64,000 bases of DNA, taken from Pontederia crassipes (Eukaryota; Streptophyta; Magnoliopsida; Commelinales; Pontederiaceae). The position numbers and the translations under genes are program-made. Under the pieces are notes generated by a model. That model did no database searches and was not told the origin of the DNA. It saw nothing but the letters and a program-made list of their open reading frames with translations. This document shows, in pieces, positions 10,480 to 23,063 of the stretch (the first letter of the stretch is position 1; every line of letters starts with the position of its first letter). The DNA is taken from contig JAUKPH010000018.1 in the NCBI GenBank assembly GCA_030549335.1, positions 4,526,001 to 4,590,000 of the forward strand, given 5' to 3'.

Positions 10480-11450
10480 CGTTTTCGATTCGGTTTTCTA
10501 GTTATCTTCTATTATTCTAGTTTTTCCCCTATTTCAGTTTCTGAAAAAAAAACAACACAAAAAAAATCTAGTTTGGTTCTTCAAATCCTAGCCATCTTCC
10601 TTATTTGCTTTCTTTTGTTCTTCAAACCCTAGCCATCATCATCTATTCTTAAAAATCTGGTGCAATTTTGAAAAAAAAACCACAAAAATCTGGTTATTTG
10701 TTGTTGAAACCCTAGCTGTCATCCTTATTTGTTTTCAAGTTCTGCTGCAGTTTAAAAAAAATTCTGAAAATTGGAAAAAAAAGACTGAAAAGAAAAGTGC
10801 AAGAAAGGAGAAGGGAAGACAGGAAAGAAAATTTCTCGAAAAAAATTTCGAAAATAAAAAAAAAGACTGAAAAGGAAAGTGCAAGAAAGGAGGAAAGAGA
10901 AAAAATAGTAGAAAATCTGAAGAAAAAAAATCCCAAAAAAAGAAGAAAAAAAGGATTCAAAAGAAAGAGGAGAGAAGGAAAAAAAAGGTAGAATTATTTC
11001 TGGAGAAAAGTGCAAAGAAATTTGAGAATAGAGTAATTTGACTCAAGTAAGGGTGATCTTTGATTTCATTCCAATTCTGATTTTTTTTTATATCTGTCCT
11101 TATTTGACAATGTTTCCTGACTATTCCAAATCAATTCATTACACATCTATCCTTATTTGACAATCTTTTTTCTGATCTCTATTCTAAAATCAACTTCAAG
11201 TATTCTTTTGATCTTGCAATCATATTGATAAATCAGATTGATTCAATCACACATTGCCTTTGTATTGACTTGCATTAGTTTTCCTAGAACTTGTTGGAGG
11301 GTTCAAGAGAGGAAAAAGGATGAGTGGTAAGTACAATTGAGGGAAAAAGACAAATAGAATTGAGGTAAAATACGAGTGTCACCACTGAGTGCCACCACGT
11401 GAGGTAGTGAGATTATTTCATTAACTTTTGTTGCAGAAATTTCCTACAAT
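10480..11450 (+). other. Untranslated leader of the gypsy element
   Basis: Low-complexity A/G-rich sequence (GAAAAAAAGA runs, 10,540-11,010) follows the primer site. Long Lys/Arg or Phe/Ser frames here are composition artefacts. No gene is seen before 11,508. Confidence 0.6.
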
Positions 11451-11507
11451 GTCAACAGGAAAGGACAAAGAGTTTAATCCTCAAAAAGAAAAAGTTGATA
11501 AAAAAGA

Positions 11508-13370
11508 ATGATGAAGGTCATGACACAACATTTTCAACATCTTGGAAATATGATCACCGAGCTTCATGACGAGATGGATGTGCAGAAGGAACAAATTGGA
11601 CAACTACAAAAAGTTATACAACCAAAACACAAAAGAGATCGCCAAAGACAATGTGCTCTTGTTGATGGAGAGATGGAAGAGGAACATGATGAAACCTCTG
11701 TTATAAATTGAAGAAGTCATAGATGTGTTCAGATTGGAGGAAGAAGACATGAATGAGAAAGGGATAGAGATGCTACTAGTCCAAACACAAGTTCACTGAA
11801 ATTATTTCTCCCTACCTTTCAAGGTAAAAGCGATCCTAATACCTATATATTGAATGGGAGCAAAGGGGAAAAGGGTAGAAAGTATATTTCATCATCATAA
11901 TTATTCTGCTGAAAAAAGGTTAAACTTGTTATTATATCTTTTGCTGATTATGCTATTACTTGATGGAATCAATTAACTATTAATAGGCGCAGAAATCAAG
12001 AACCTCCAATTGAAAATTGGGATGAGATGAAAATCATATTGAGGAGAAGATTTGTTCCTCCATCATATTATCGTGACTTTCGTATGAAATTGTAGACTAT
12101 GAGGTAGGGATCAAAGACTATTGAGGAGTACTATAAAGAGATAAAAATGGCACTCATCCACGCCAACATAAAGGAAGATCCTGAAGACACAATTGCAAGA
12201 TTCATATGTAGGCTGAACCGAGAGATTTCCAGAGTTGTGGAATTGCAAGAGTATTTGGAGTTGGATGAAGTTTTGCATCAGGCTATGAAAGTTGAGAAGC
12301 AATTGAAGAAAGATATCCGTCCACATGACAAATTTGACAGTTCAACTTCTGTTTGGAAATCAAAATGGAGTGCAAATTCCAAGTTAGTTGTTAAGCCAAC
12401 TCAAAAATTGGAGAAGAAAAACAAAGCTGGAATTTTGAACTCAAGGGATAAGGGTCATATGGACATGATGGACAATGATAATATTGCATCTAAAGAAGAG
12501 TTGTCACAAGAGAGTGCGGCTTCCTCAGGAGAAGAAAGTGGGAAAGAAATTGAAGTTGAGAAAAGTTTAGTTGCAGAACATCACTTGAAGAAAGATGAAG
12601 CTGATTGTACAACAACTCCAAACAATTCTGAGAGTTGTGAGGAAGACAAAGTTGAAAAATATGAGTGTCACAACCTGAGTGATGAAAGTGATAGTCACAC
12701 AACTTTTGAGTACTTAGAAAGGTCACCTTCTGAAAGTATTGAGATGCAACATCTAGATGCTGAGTATTATGAGAGTTGTGAGAATGAGAGAAGATTAGAT
12801 CTTGAGTGTTTAGAAAGGCTACCTCCAGAGAGATATGAGCAAAAAGACTTGAGTGTTGAGACAAAAGAAAGAGAGTTTAGTAATTTTTCTCCTAACACTA
12901 ATCATCTCTTGTCTTTTGGTTCTGATTTGTCCATGCAAATATATAGGAGTGGAGTGTATGAAGATACAAATTTTATCAAGCAAGAATTTAAAAGATGTTG
13001 TATTGATTTTGTCACGACTGGTTTGAAAAGTCAAACTCTCACATTTGAAACTTTATATTTGTTTGATGTCACTAACTTACAGGTCTTAATTGAGAGAAGT
13101 ATTGAATGGCATGCAATCATTATATCTGAATTTTCTATTCCACCTTGTTATTCATTGAGTGCTGATACACTTTATTTGAGCCATATGTTGAAATTTTGGA
13201 ATGAATATTTTATAGTCCTGAGTACTTTTGATTGGTTGATTATGATTTCAAGATTTTCTGATGAGCCTAGAATCTTATTCATTTCTTTACATCCACCTTT
13301 GTGCTTTCCTAAGATCATTCTTACTGATGATGGTTGCAATCTTTTATATAATTTTCACTTCATGGTTTGA
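11508..13370 (+). pseudogene. gag-like gene of gypsy element with long acidic tail
   Basis: An N-terminal helix (HFQHLGNMITELHDEMDVQK, 11,508-11,711) is followed, after frameshifts, by the gag domain: FQGKSDPNTYIEWE near 11,820, WDEMKIILRRRFVPP near 12,020, then SKTIEEYYKEIKMALIHANI into the long open frame 12,147-13,370. The 407-codon frame continues the gag (CRLNREISRVVELQEYLELD, HQAMKVEKQLKK). It then has about 150 residues rich in Glu/Asp/Ser (CEEDKVEKYECHNLSDESDS) and an unrecognised C-terminal part. No zinc knuckle or protease motif follows. The element is probably non-autonomous or rearranged. Confidence 0.7.
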
Positions 13371-13400
13371 AAATTCTGTGCATTTGCATTAGTTGGAGTT

Positions 13401-13784
13401 TTGTTCATTTTTCATCGAAGATTTGAGATTAATTTCTTTGAGGATATTTTAATTTATAACAATCATTTGCGTGATCATTTTGGTGAAATTTTGATTAGTT
13501 GCAGGGACTTGCATTACTCATTTCATGAGCCGAGATATTTGTTTGGTTATGAATCTTACAATATTTCACTTGCGAATGTTAAGAATTCATTTTATTTCAT
13601 GGAAACTAACATGTTTATCTTGGAATCACTTGACAATCTCCATATTGGATTCCTAGTTCTTTGGAATATATTGCGCACCTTATTTGACAAGATCGAAATA
13701 TGTACGGGCTCGAGATGTTCGTATTACACCATGATATTTATAAGAGGATTGTATAAATCCCATCACAGAAATGATGGCTTATAG
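13401..13784 (+). pseudogene. Remnant resembling a gypsy RT palm
   Basis: This frame of 127 codons contains NFFEDILIYNNHLRDHFGEI, which resembles the FxDDILIYS palm box and the DHxxHL stretch after it in Ty3/gypsy RT. The first aspartate is changed to glutamate. The rest is not recognisable. It lies 30 bases after the gag-like frame, so almost all of protease and RT is missing or diverged. Confidence 0.4.
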
Positions 13785-13785
13785 G

Positions 13786-15250
13786 AGTCTGAAATCGTGA
13801 TTGGCCAGTATGAGAAAATTGGACTCAATTTGTCGACGGTGAACGGACACTATGTGGCTTGCGAGAAATAGGCAAAGTACATAGGGTGCAGATGGGCATT
13901 CGAAAAATGTACCTAACTGTTGGTACTATTGAATCGCACAAAATAATTGTTGTGAAGGATTATACTAGTTAGATGGAATTGATTTTTAGATAACCTATTC
14001 TCTAGAAGTTAAGTGTGCATCGAGAATTATGATCTCAGAAATGATTCAAATATATAAATTTGAAGTTATTCCAATGGGATTAACTCACTCAATGAAGAAT
14101 TGAGGAAATAAATATGTGATTGCTTGATTATTTTAGGCGGAAGAATTTTTTGAGAATAAGATATACAAGAAAAATTATAATATGCCTCAAGAAATTATAA
14201 CGTCATTAAAATGCCAATGACGAACCTTCAATTTTAACTTGTAAATAGAAAATTGGATTGTTATATGTACATAATAATAGTGGGAGAAAATTTGTGATAA
14301 TGTTAGTCCATGAACATGACATTTTTCTCACTGGAAAATGACGTTATAGGCTCAACAAGATAAATGAAATGTTGAGCAAAGAATTTATAGGAATGGACAT
14401 GTGCGGAATAAGTTATGTTCTTGAAATTCAAATGACTCAGAATAAAAACTCAAGAACATTGAGTTGGAGTCACTAACATTATCTAAATAAGATATTGTTG
14501 AAATCTAAAATACAGAATAGTATTTCAGTACATACATCACTTGTGCTTGAAAAAGACTTAATGAAAAGTTCTCAAAAAAGGATGGAAAATATAAAATAAA
14601 ATCCAATGCACAAGAGATGGAAGCTTGATATATGCAATATTATGTACAAGGCCCTTTTTGACTTCTATAGTAAGTCTGATCGAATAAATTTTTTAAGATA
14701 ATCTTGGAAAGGAAAAATTAAGAAATATTTAGGAGGATTATGAAAAATTTAAAGGCAAAAGTACAATTGAAATTGACATACACAAGTTAGTACACTTGAG
14801 ACTATAAATTTTTGGAATGTGAATTTTGCTAAGAACATTGTCAACTGAAAATTCTTGGGTGGTGCATTTGTTTCTTAGGATTGAAAGAATCATGAATGTG
14901 TAGTTAAACACACAAAAAAAGTGGAATACATTATCACTACAAAGACAATCATCCAAACGATGTCGATCTAACATGCTTTGTTATGTAACTCATGTTAATA
15001 TGGTCAATGGACTAGATACACCGTGATAATCAAGAAGTTATAAATTTGATGCGCAGTGGAATAAACAATTACAAAGAAAAGCATATTGAAATCAAGGAAC
15101 ACTATATTTTGATACAGTGAAAAAAAAAGAGGTGACATTGATTTGTTTGCCTATAAGTGATTTGTTTATTAATTCTCTTGCATAGAGAAATTAATTGAAA
15201 TAATCATTAAACATTTTGGTTTAATGGGAGTCCAATATACTTAAATCGGA
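13786..15250 (+). pseudogene. Heavily decayed copia RT and RNase H
   Basis: All frames are broken, but copia motifs are readable: a palm-like stretch near 14,300 (HDIFLTGK, where YVDDILLTG is usual), AYMQYYVQGPF near 14,630 (the usual xAVGxVSRF-side region), and near 15,070-15,160 IEIKEHYI followed by RGDIDLFAYK, the last RNase H block before the LTR. Orientation is plus. It is much older than its neighbours. Confidence 0.6.
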
Positions 15251-15431
15251 AGAAAGTTTCATGAATAATGAACTTCATAGTTGATATTAATCATTTGTTT
15301 AATTAGACTCCAAGATTGTTGAGTCAAGTTGAAAACTCACGAATAGTGAACTTTAGAATAACATCTCTGATAGACACTACACTAATAGTGAGAGTGTTGG
15401 ATACCGTGACGGCAATAGTCAAGTGGGAGAT

Positions 15432-15651
15432 ATTAGTTGTCACCATTATGGTTCATGGAATGTCATGAAACACGGTGTTGGCCACACGCTAAACATTATG
15501 GAAGTAACCCGATATGTCAGTGAGCGTAACGCGTGAAATAAATGGGGACGAATGATTGTGCGGCCATCGCGCTATAAAAGTCTCACATAGTGGAAAGGGA
15601 AACTTGTCGGAAGTACCCAAATCATTCTATTTGCTTTTTCTTTGTTACAAC
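15432..15651 (+). mobile_element. Short copia-type LTR (putative)
   Basis: A polypurine-like AAGTGGGAGAT (15,420-15,430) after the RNase H remnant suggests the LTR begins at about 15,432 (ATTAGTTGTCACC) and ends near TTACAACA (15,651). The 5' TG is not intact. The CGCTATAAAAGTC at about 15,570 could be its TATA box. Boundaries are approximate. Confidence 0.4.
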
Positions 15652-15775
15652 ATTTTTGGGCAGTGTTGTCTTCAACAACAAAAAAAAACTTATGACACTA
15701 AAAAGATCTAGACCTCTTAAAGATAAATTTGTGGAAAATCCATCAAGCTACAAGTAACTAGATATGTGATATTAT
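15652..15775. repeat. Dispersed 125-bp repeat, copy 1
   Basis: The stretch from TTTTTGGGCAGTGTTGTC to GATATGTGATATTATTG is about 90% identical by eye to 54,833-54,958 in the same orientation. It has no coding signal and no terminal repeats. It may be a short interspersed element or sequence carried from one place to the other. Confidence 0.7.
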
Positions 15776-18240
15776 TGTAACACTCCAAGATTTTCTTGAA
15801 TTAAATAATTATATAAATAAAAAATATATATATATTTATTTAATTCTAAAAATTCAGTTTAAAGGAAAAGATAAAAGTTGCTAAATTTAATGTGGAATTT
15901 GTGTATAGATAAGACTTTGAGAAGAAGAAAAGAAAGGAAAAAAAGGAATAGATGAAGTATTTAAAATATATTATTAATTAAGATTATAGATAAGGTTCAA
16001 AATTAGAGTTGGGGGAGATAAAATATTAAATTCCGGATTAGATTTTTAACCATGAAGAGTATAAATAAGCCCTTTTCAATCTTCAGCCTCTTTTTGCTAG
16101 AAAATAGATTTTTCTCCCTACTTTGAGTTCTTGTTTCTTCCTCCTCGGTGCACGTGTGCGAGTGCTCTGGTCGGCCATCTGCTCTCAGGTCAACCCTCTG
16201 TCAAAGGATGCTGGTCTTCTTGTTGGGAGCCTCTTTGTCATCTAGAAAATCGTGTTGAAAGTTAGGTTGTTCATGTAGTTCTGCCAAAATAAGGTACTTC
16301 GAGTTCTAGGTTCACTTTTGGAAGTGATTTTTTGATAGATTAATTAAGAACTCGAAAGACTAAAGCATAATTATTGTTCTTTGTATACCCAAGAATAGAT
16401 TCATTTTTGTTTCATGTCGAAAGCTTGTCTAGGTTAGTCAGAAAGTCTGAGCAAAGTTTTGGTTTCCGGCACCGGAGTTCCTCTATTAGGAACCTGGCCT
16501 GAGTTCGAAGAACCCGACCCAAATTCTGACCGAGCCAGCCCAGGTTTGTAAGGACCCGACCCGAGTTCTCTAATTGTCAATCACATGGTCGTGGTTTTCA
16601 CCACTCGCCGGTACACCCAACCCGGGTTCTGGACGATGGTGGAAGAAGAAATCGTTGTGTCAACTCGGACCGAGTCTCCTATGACCCGACTCGCGTCAGC
16701 TACAAATTCGGCCCGGATTTTGCACAAATTGCTGATATGATTTTTGATGGATTCGTGGAGATGTTAAAATTCCTTTTTGCCCTTATTATGATGTTTGATG
16801 AACTAAACATAATAGATAGTTAATTATAAAAAGATAAATGCTGAAAGAAGGGACCCTCATGTGCATTGATTGTTATAGTTAAAGTTAAAGAAAGGGGATC
16901 CTTACGGTCCTACTTGAGTAACCTTGAGAAGTCCAAGTCTATTTTGTGAGTGAGTAAATGCTCACATGATTTTGGTCTGATCTACCTTGACCCATTGTTA
17001 TAGTCACATGAAAGTGCCAAATTGATCCATAATAAAAAAATCGATCTCGCATTAGGACAACACATATAGATGTCCTAGAAATTGTTTAAAGAGAGGAGCG
17101 AAAGATATGTAGGCGGCCCATCTGCTCCGAGCTCATACGCTGCACCTGATATGACGCAGTTATCATAACAGCTATCGTAACAGATATTGCAGCAGGTACT
17201 GTAGTAGCAGCAATTGGCTCCTTTATTGTAGGTGATTCAGGGATTGATCCCGCCGCAGAATCAATCCCCGTGAGATCAAGGACCGAGCACGTCGGGATCG
17301 AACGTCTGGAATGACAACAACTTCCAAACATAGGACCGAGTCTCCTATGACCCGACTCGCGTCAGCTACAAATTCGGCCCGGATTTTGCACAAATTGCTG
17401 ATATGATTTTTGATGGATTCGTGGAGATGTTAAAAATCCTTTTTGCCCTTATTATGATGTTTGATGAACTAAACATAATAGATAGTTAATTATAAAAAGA
17501 TAAATGCTGAAAGAAGGGACCCTCATGTGCACTGATTGTTATAGTTAAAGTTAAAGAAAGGGGATCCTTACGGTCCTACTTGAGTAACCTTGAGAAGTCC
17601 AAGTCTATTTTGTGAGTAAGTAAACGCTCACATGATTTTGGTCTGATCTACCTTGACCCATTGTTATAGTCACATGAAAGTGCCAAATTGATCCATAATA
17701 AAAAAAGTCGATCTCGCATTAGGACAACACATATAGATGTCCTAGAAATTGTTTAAAGAGAGGAGCGAAAGATATGTAGGCGGCCCATCTGCTCCGAGCT
17801 CATACGCTGCACTTGATATGACGCAGTTATCATAGCAGCTATCGTAACAGATATTGCAGTAGTATTGTAGTAGCTATCACAGCAGATATAGCAGCAATTG
17901 GCTCCTTTATTGTAGGTGATTCAGGGATTGATCCCGCCGCAAAATCAATCCCCGCGAGATCAAGGACCAAGCACGTCGGGATCGAACGTCTGGAATGACA
18001 ACAACTTCCAAACATAGGATAGAAAACTTTTACATTATATTAGATATGCTTTTATTACTTATACATTTTTTATTAGATATATATGTTAGTTCTACTTATA
18101 CGTTTGGATTATACTAGTTTTGTTAGTTCAGTTTATTACTTTTCATAAGGTTATATTTGATATGATGCATGTGATGTTGTGATCAATTATGAATGCATTT
18201 ATATGCATTATATATTTGTATGGTGTGGGAAAGGAAGAAA
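15776..18240 (+). mobile_element. Tekay-like LTR with internal tandem duplication
   Basis: It begins TGTAACACTCCAAG at 15,776 and has a TATA box, TATAAATA, at 16,060-16,067. It carries a stretch rich in ACCCGACCCGAGTT motifs (16,480-16,700) like that in the 4.1-kb LTR at 27,482. The right end is not visible because a CACTA-like block follows near 18,240. No internal genes are present. Confidence 0.55.
16667..18018 (+). repeat. 666-bp tandem duplication
   Basis: The sequence starting GGACCGAGTCTCC at 16,667 starts again at 17,333, giving a 666-bp period. The two units are nearly identical. The second carries a short extra block of about 25 bases near 17,860 (TAGTAGCTATCACAGCAG). The second unit ends near 18,018. 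Confidence 0.92.
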
Positions 18241-18267
18241 ATATGGCTGTGATGGAGCAAAAATGTC

Positions 18268-18690
18268 CGTAATTAGCGTCTCAATGGCGTCGTAAGAATA
18301 TATGACGCTATTTTAAATATATTGTCCTTAGTGTCATTGTTGTGTCACATTAGCGTCGACATAAGTATAACATTAGCGGCATAGTAGCACCGGACTAGCG
18401 TCGATGTAAGTATAAAACTAGTGTCACTTTAGCGTCGAAATTGCATCGCCGCAATATGTGCCACGTCCGCGTCTCATTAGCGTCTTAGCTCTATTGCTCG
18501 CAATGACAACTTTCACGTCAACCTAACGTCGAGTTAGCGTCTACAAATGATTCTACTTGCATCGTATTTTGTGTTGGTGCTATTGAGACGCTATTAGCTA
18601 CCGATTCCAAGCATCTCATACTGTCGACGCTATAACGACGCCAACGAGATGCTAGTTTTTGCAGTAACACAATAGCGTCACATTGGCGTC
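18268..18690. repeat. CACTA-like subterminal repeat block
   Basis: TTAGCGTC/AGCGTCG motifs occur about ten times in plus and several in minus orientation (GACGCTAT). The stretch ends with GCTAGTTTTTGCAGTAAC near 18,670, a degenerate form of the ...TTTTTGTAGTG end of CACTA elements. The dense short motif in both orientations is the usual subterminal structure of CACTA transposons. The other end and a transposase were not found. Confidence 0.5.
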
Positions 18691-18724
18691 GCGAGTCTTG
18701 TGCCACTATTTGACAATTTCTTAT

Positions 18725-19788
18725 TTTGTCTTGTTTTGTCTTGACAATTTGCTACACCAAGATTCTTCATATCAAATTCTGTACTAAAGAACTTCTTCAA
18801 ATTCTGAATGTCTACCATATTCAGCAATCAATATATCATCAACATATAAGAGCAGATAAATAATGGAGTCACCCTTCACCTTCTTATGATAGACATAATA
18901 ATCATAAGGACTCATGTTGAACCCTTGCTGATCATGAAACTATTGAAGATCTTGTACCAATGCTTAGGTGATTGCTTCAAGCCATATAATGATTTGTTCA
19001 ATCTGCAAACTTAATCCTCTTTACCTAGGATCACTTTTATTGGCTCGTGAGAATGTCTTATTTAAGTTTCCATGTAGAAAAGTTGTCTTCACATCTAATT
19101 GCTCAAGCTTCAAATTCTGATGTGCTACAAGGACAAGTGGCACCTGGATGTAAGTATGCCTACAACATGAGAGAAAATCTTATTGTAGTTACTCATTTCT
19201 TTCTTATTGTAGCCTTTTGCAACCAGGCGTACTTTGTATCTGTTGGCTTCAACTTCTATACTTCCAAACTTCTTTTTGAAAATTCATTTGTATCCGACGA
19301 CCTTTCTACCATTTGATAATTTGACTAACTCCCAAGTCTAGTTCTTGTGAAGAGACTTCATTTCTTCACTCATTGTCATAATCCACTATTCTGGTTCTAC
19401 ACATGTAATAGCATCCTTGTAACTTGATGACTCTGACGACTCCACCTCTTCAACTACTTGCAATGCATATGCAATCATATCTTCAAAACCATAACGCTTA
19501 AGAGAACCTACTTGCCTACATGCACGTCCACCAGTTAAACTTGTTATTTCTTCTAGTTGCTTCTCTACTGAGTCAACAATATCTTAATTTTGCTGGAGCA
19601 TGAATGTCTCATAAAAGGATACATTTCTGATGTGAATAACCTTGTGCTCTAAAGCCTTTTACAGTTTCATCATATCCTATAAAGACTCCTTCTTTGACTC
19701 TTGGTTCTAGCTTTCTTTCGTTGACATGGTAATATGCTAGACAGTAAAAAACTTTGAGGTTAATATAATTAGTAGGATTTTCTGACAA
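18725..19788 (-). pseudogene. copia integrase C-terminus and reverse transcriptase
   Basis: Minus-strand frames give the integrase end (NLKVFYCLAYYHVNERKLEP, VFIGYDE; 19,839-19,609), then RT: WIFKKKFGSIEVEANRYKVR and LVAKGYNKKE (19,300-19,170), the LYGLKQSP-type stretch near 18,980, and LLLYVDDILIAE with intact YVDD near 18,850. Several shifts and stops are present. Confidence 0.9.
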
Positions 19789-19793
19789 TACCT

Positions 19794-21474
19794 TGATGCA
19801 TAAAATGATGTAGCAAAATAAAATCGCTAGCAAGTGCACTAGTCGCTCAAGTAATATAGTAAAAAGGAGTAAAGAGTGTCGAACCCACGAGGAAAATTAT
19901 TAATTCAATATCGGATCTTATAAATTAATAAGAGAGGAAAAACATGGATTTTTAGAAATAGGTTTTGTAATTGTACAAGAAAGAAAATAAGATAAAGATA
20001 AGATAATGGTGTTGAAGTTGGTCTTAGGATGATAATAAATTAAGGATAAACATGTGAACCAGAAAAGATAAATTAAAATTCTTAACATGGATTAGGAATT
20101 TTCCCAAGTTATTAATTTACAAGATTAACATCACAAAATCCACAAACTGGTAATTCTGCTATTTAATCTGGTAAATCAAACTATCTTAAATTTAATCAAA
20201 ACTGAAGTCCCACAAACTGGTATTCAGCAGATGAGATTAAAATTAAGATGCATTAATATGAAAATCCTAAATTATTAATCACTCCACAAACTGATATAGA
20301 TTAACAGACCACACGGATCTAATTCTCCACACACTAGTTATTAGACCTATGTTAATTTTTAATTTCACAATAAATCATTAATTTAATTAAATAAAATCAG
20401 AAATCAAGTAGTCCACAAACTGGTAATACTTAACTCAGAAATTTAAATAATTAAATCAAAAGCACTAAACACAATTAAAAATTGATAAAAAAAATTCAAT
20501 AATAATAAAGTGAGGGTTCACATAATTTCCCTTCAATAATAATCTCCTAAAAATAAAATAGCTAAAACATGGAGTTCATCCTAGAATTGCAGAGAGATAA
20601 TAAAACAGTAATAAAAATTGGAAGAATTACACCCAAATAATAAAAAGTCGAAGCTTCGGATTATGGGCAGACAATTGGACAGCCTTTTGAACTTGATCAG
20701 AGTCGCGATCAACTTTCCGTCGTCGCACCTCTCTCCTTTTGGTCGTAGCCTGCAGAGCTAACGACTCGTTGTGAAAGAAAATCACACTTCAAAGTACGAA
20801 TTGGATCGATGGTTTCGTCTTCTATTTATAGGTGCGAACGAGGGTCTTCATGTTGATTACGGCTGTAAATTTATGGCTGGATTTAAATTCACTAGATAAA
20901 ACTTGATATGGTCTCTTCAAATCTCAGCCAAAACGATAGGTTCTTCTTCTAATCTCGGCCAAAATGACGTATTATGACCAATATGTTTCGGCCATGTAAG
21001 CATGAATTAATTCATGTTACGCCCAAAGTTATCAAGTTGCAAAGCTTTTACCCCCAAGGAAGTCACGTAAAATTTATCTAATGAAGTGATAAACTCAACT
21101 TTACGCCTTCATGTGATCATCTCGGCCGTAAAAACTTTGGGTGTAAAGATCATATCATTCCCATTTCAGATTTCAAGCCGTAATGATAAATCTTCAGCCG
21201 TGACACTTCAAAATCTTCTCATTTTTACTCCTTAAGATAACATCTGATAATGATATATCTCATTCGGCATTAACTCGACTTACCTGCAGAATATTTAAAA
21301 AATAATGAAGTTAATCCATCCATAATTAAAATATTTAAAGAATTAATAATTAAAATCAATAAATCTAAAATTATGGCTAAAAATGGTCTTAAATGATGCA
21401 TGTCATGATCAAATTATAGAAAAATTAACTAAGATAATAATCTAAAATATGTTGTATTTTGCATGCATGCATCA
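19794..21474 (-). mobile_element. Solo LTR, TGATGC family (Athila/Tat-like)
   Basis: It has ends TGATGCA and TGCATCA and perfect 5-bp target duplications TACCT (19,789-19,793 and 21,475-21,479). The sequence matches the LTRs at 32,649 and 41,438 throughout (CGCTAGCAAGTGCACTAGTC, repeated CCACAAACTGG, CTCGGCC motifs). Orientation is taken from those copies. It splits the copia integrase and has no internal region. Confidence 0.93.
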
Positions 21475-21499
21475 TACCTCAATTGGAATCTTGAGATCG

Positions 21500-22900
21500 G
21501 TCACAGTTGTAGGACTCCGATTTATTAGGTAGCATGCTGTGCTAACAGCCTATACCTAGAATGACTTGTTTAGATCGAAATTTGAAAGCATGCACCGTGC
21601 CCTCTCCAAAAGTGTTTTGTTCATACGTTCTACAGCACCATTTTGCTGAGGTGTATCTCTAACAATGCAATGTCTAGCAATGCTTTCATCCTTGCAGAAC
21701 TGATCAAATTTAGACGAACAGAATTTCAAGCTATTATCAATACAAAAGTGTTTCACCTTTCTTGATGTCTGATTCTCCACCAAAATCTTCCACTATTTGA
21801 AGGCTTCGAATGCCTAGATCTTGTGCTTTATCATGAATACTCATGTCGTTATTGAGTAATCATATATCACAGATAGGAAATATCTAGAACCTCCTAGAGA
21901 TGGAACACGAGAGGGGCTTTAACAGTCAACGCGGATGTAATCGAGTGTTGCCTTTGTCTTGTGCATGACTTTGCTGAATTGATGTCGTTTTTACTTTGTC
22001 AAAGACGCAGTGCTTGCAGAATTTGATTTCAAATGTCTTCTGACTACCCAAAAGATTGTACTCATTGAGGATGTTCATCCCTTTCTGACATATGTTCAAG
22101 TCACATGTGTCACAATAAGGATACTTCTTACTACAGCTATGCTAGAATTATTGTACCTTATAATATGTACAAGGACTTCTGCCTAACTCCTCTCATGACT
22201 TTGACATCATCTTTGGTGATTGTGAGAACACCTCCTACAACATCAATATGATGTTCTTTGGAGTCCAGAACTCCTAACAATATCAGATTTTTCTTCAGTT
22301 GCGGAATATGATGGACTTCTGTCAACGTTCTTAATCGATTGTCATGAGTACTATATGAATTGAGTCAATTTCAACTATTTTACAGGTCACATCATTGTCC
22401 ATAATGATGTTGTTGTCATCAATATTTTTATAAGTTGAGAATCACTCATTGTGCAGAGTTATATGATAAGAGCATCTTGAATTCAGAACTCAATTCTCTT
22501 CTAAATATCTTTGATCATACACCATGAGAGACAAATTATCATTGTTAGATTCGCTACTCTAGGTACTATTGAAGCAACCGTGTCCGTCTTCTTCTTGGAG
22601 CCATCCTTCTTGCAGTGATCGAGTTCTTTGCAGTAGTTGTAGACGTCATTCGGATTGATGTTCTTATTCTTCGACTTACCCTTATTCGGATTCGAATGAT
22701 TACCCTTTTTTGTGGTTGTTACCAACAGAAGTAGGACAACATCTTCATCCTCAATCTTCACATCTATGTTTCGTAATTTCATCAACAAAGTATTCATATG
22801 ATCAGAGGGGTACCTTCTTGCATGCGGAGGGCAAACATACATTGCTTCAACAATGACTTTATCATGTAGATACACTCAAATTTTGATCACAGACCAGCCA
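21500..22900 (-). pseudogene. copia gag end, protease and integrase start
   Basis: Minus strand: a gag part with a degenerate knuckle (VYNYCKELDHCKKDG, about 22,640), protease with LDSRCSYHIT (about 22,470), a pre-integrase stretch (LTITKDDVKVMRGV, about 22,210), and integrase with KHFCIDNSLKFCSSKFDQFC and TPQQNGAVERMNKTL (21,783-21,556). Frames are interrupted repeatedly. Confidence 0.88.
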
Positions 22901-23048
22901 TCATTTCTCTATGGGAGATTTTAATAATTACCTCATCCACGAGACACAACAAGGATCATAAAGTGTGCCTTCTCCTCCTTTGCCTTCACATCATCAACAT
23001 TGTGTGATGTCATCTCTATAGTTGCTAGAGAATCGATGACGAAATCTT

Positions 23049-23062
23049 GCTCTGATACCACT
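23049..23062 (-). other. copia primer binding site
   Basis: On the minus strand TGGTATCAGAGCAAG follows the LTR end and precedes gag, as in initiator tRNA-Met-primed copia elements. Confidence 0.75.
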
Positions 23063-23063
23063 T

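Noticed and set aside
10712..11015. Overlapping Phe/Ser-rich and Lys/Arg-rich frames on both strands
   Set aside because: Composition effect of a GAAAAAA-type purine run in the leader of an LTR element.
17086..17331. 81-codon minus-strand frame inside the 666-bp repeat
   Set aside because: The copy of the same region in the second unit is altered by an insertion, and no family is recognisable; it lies inside an LTR.
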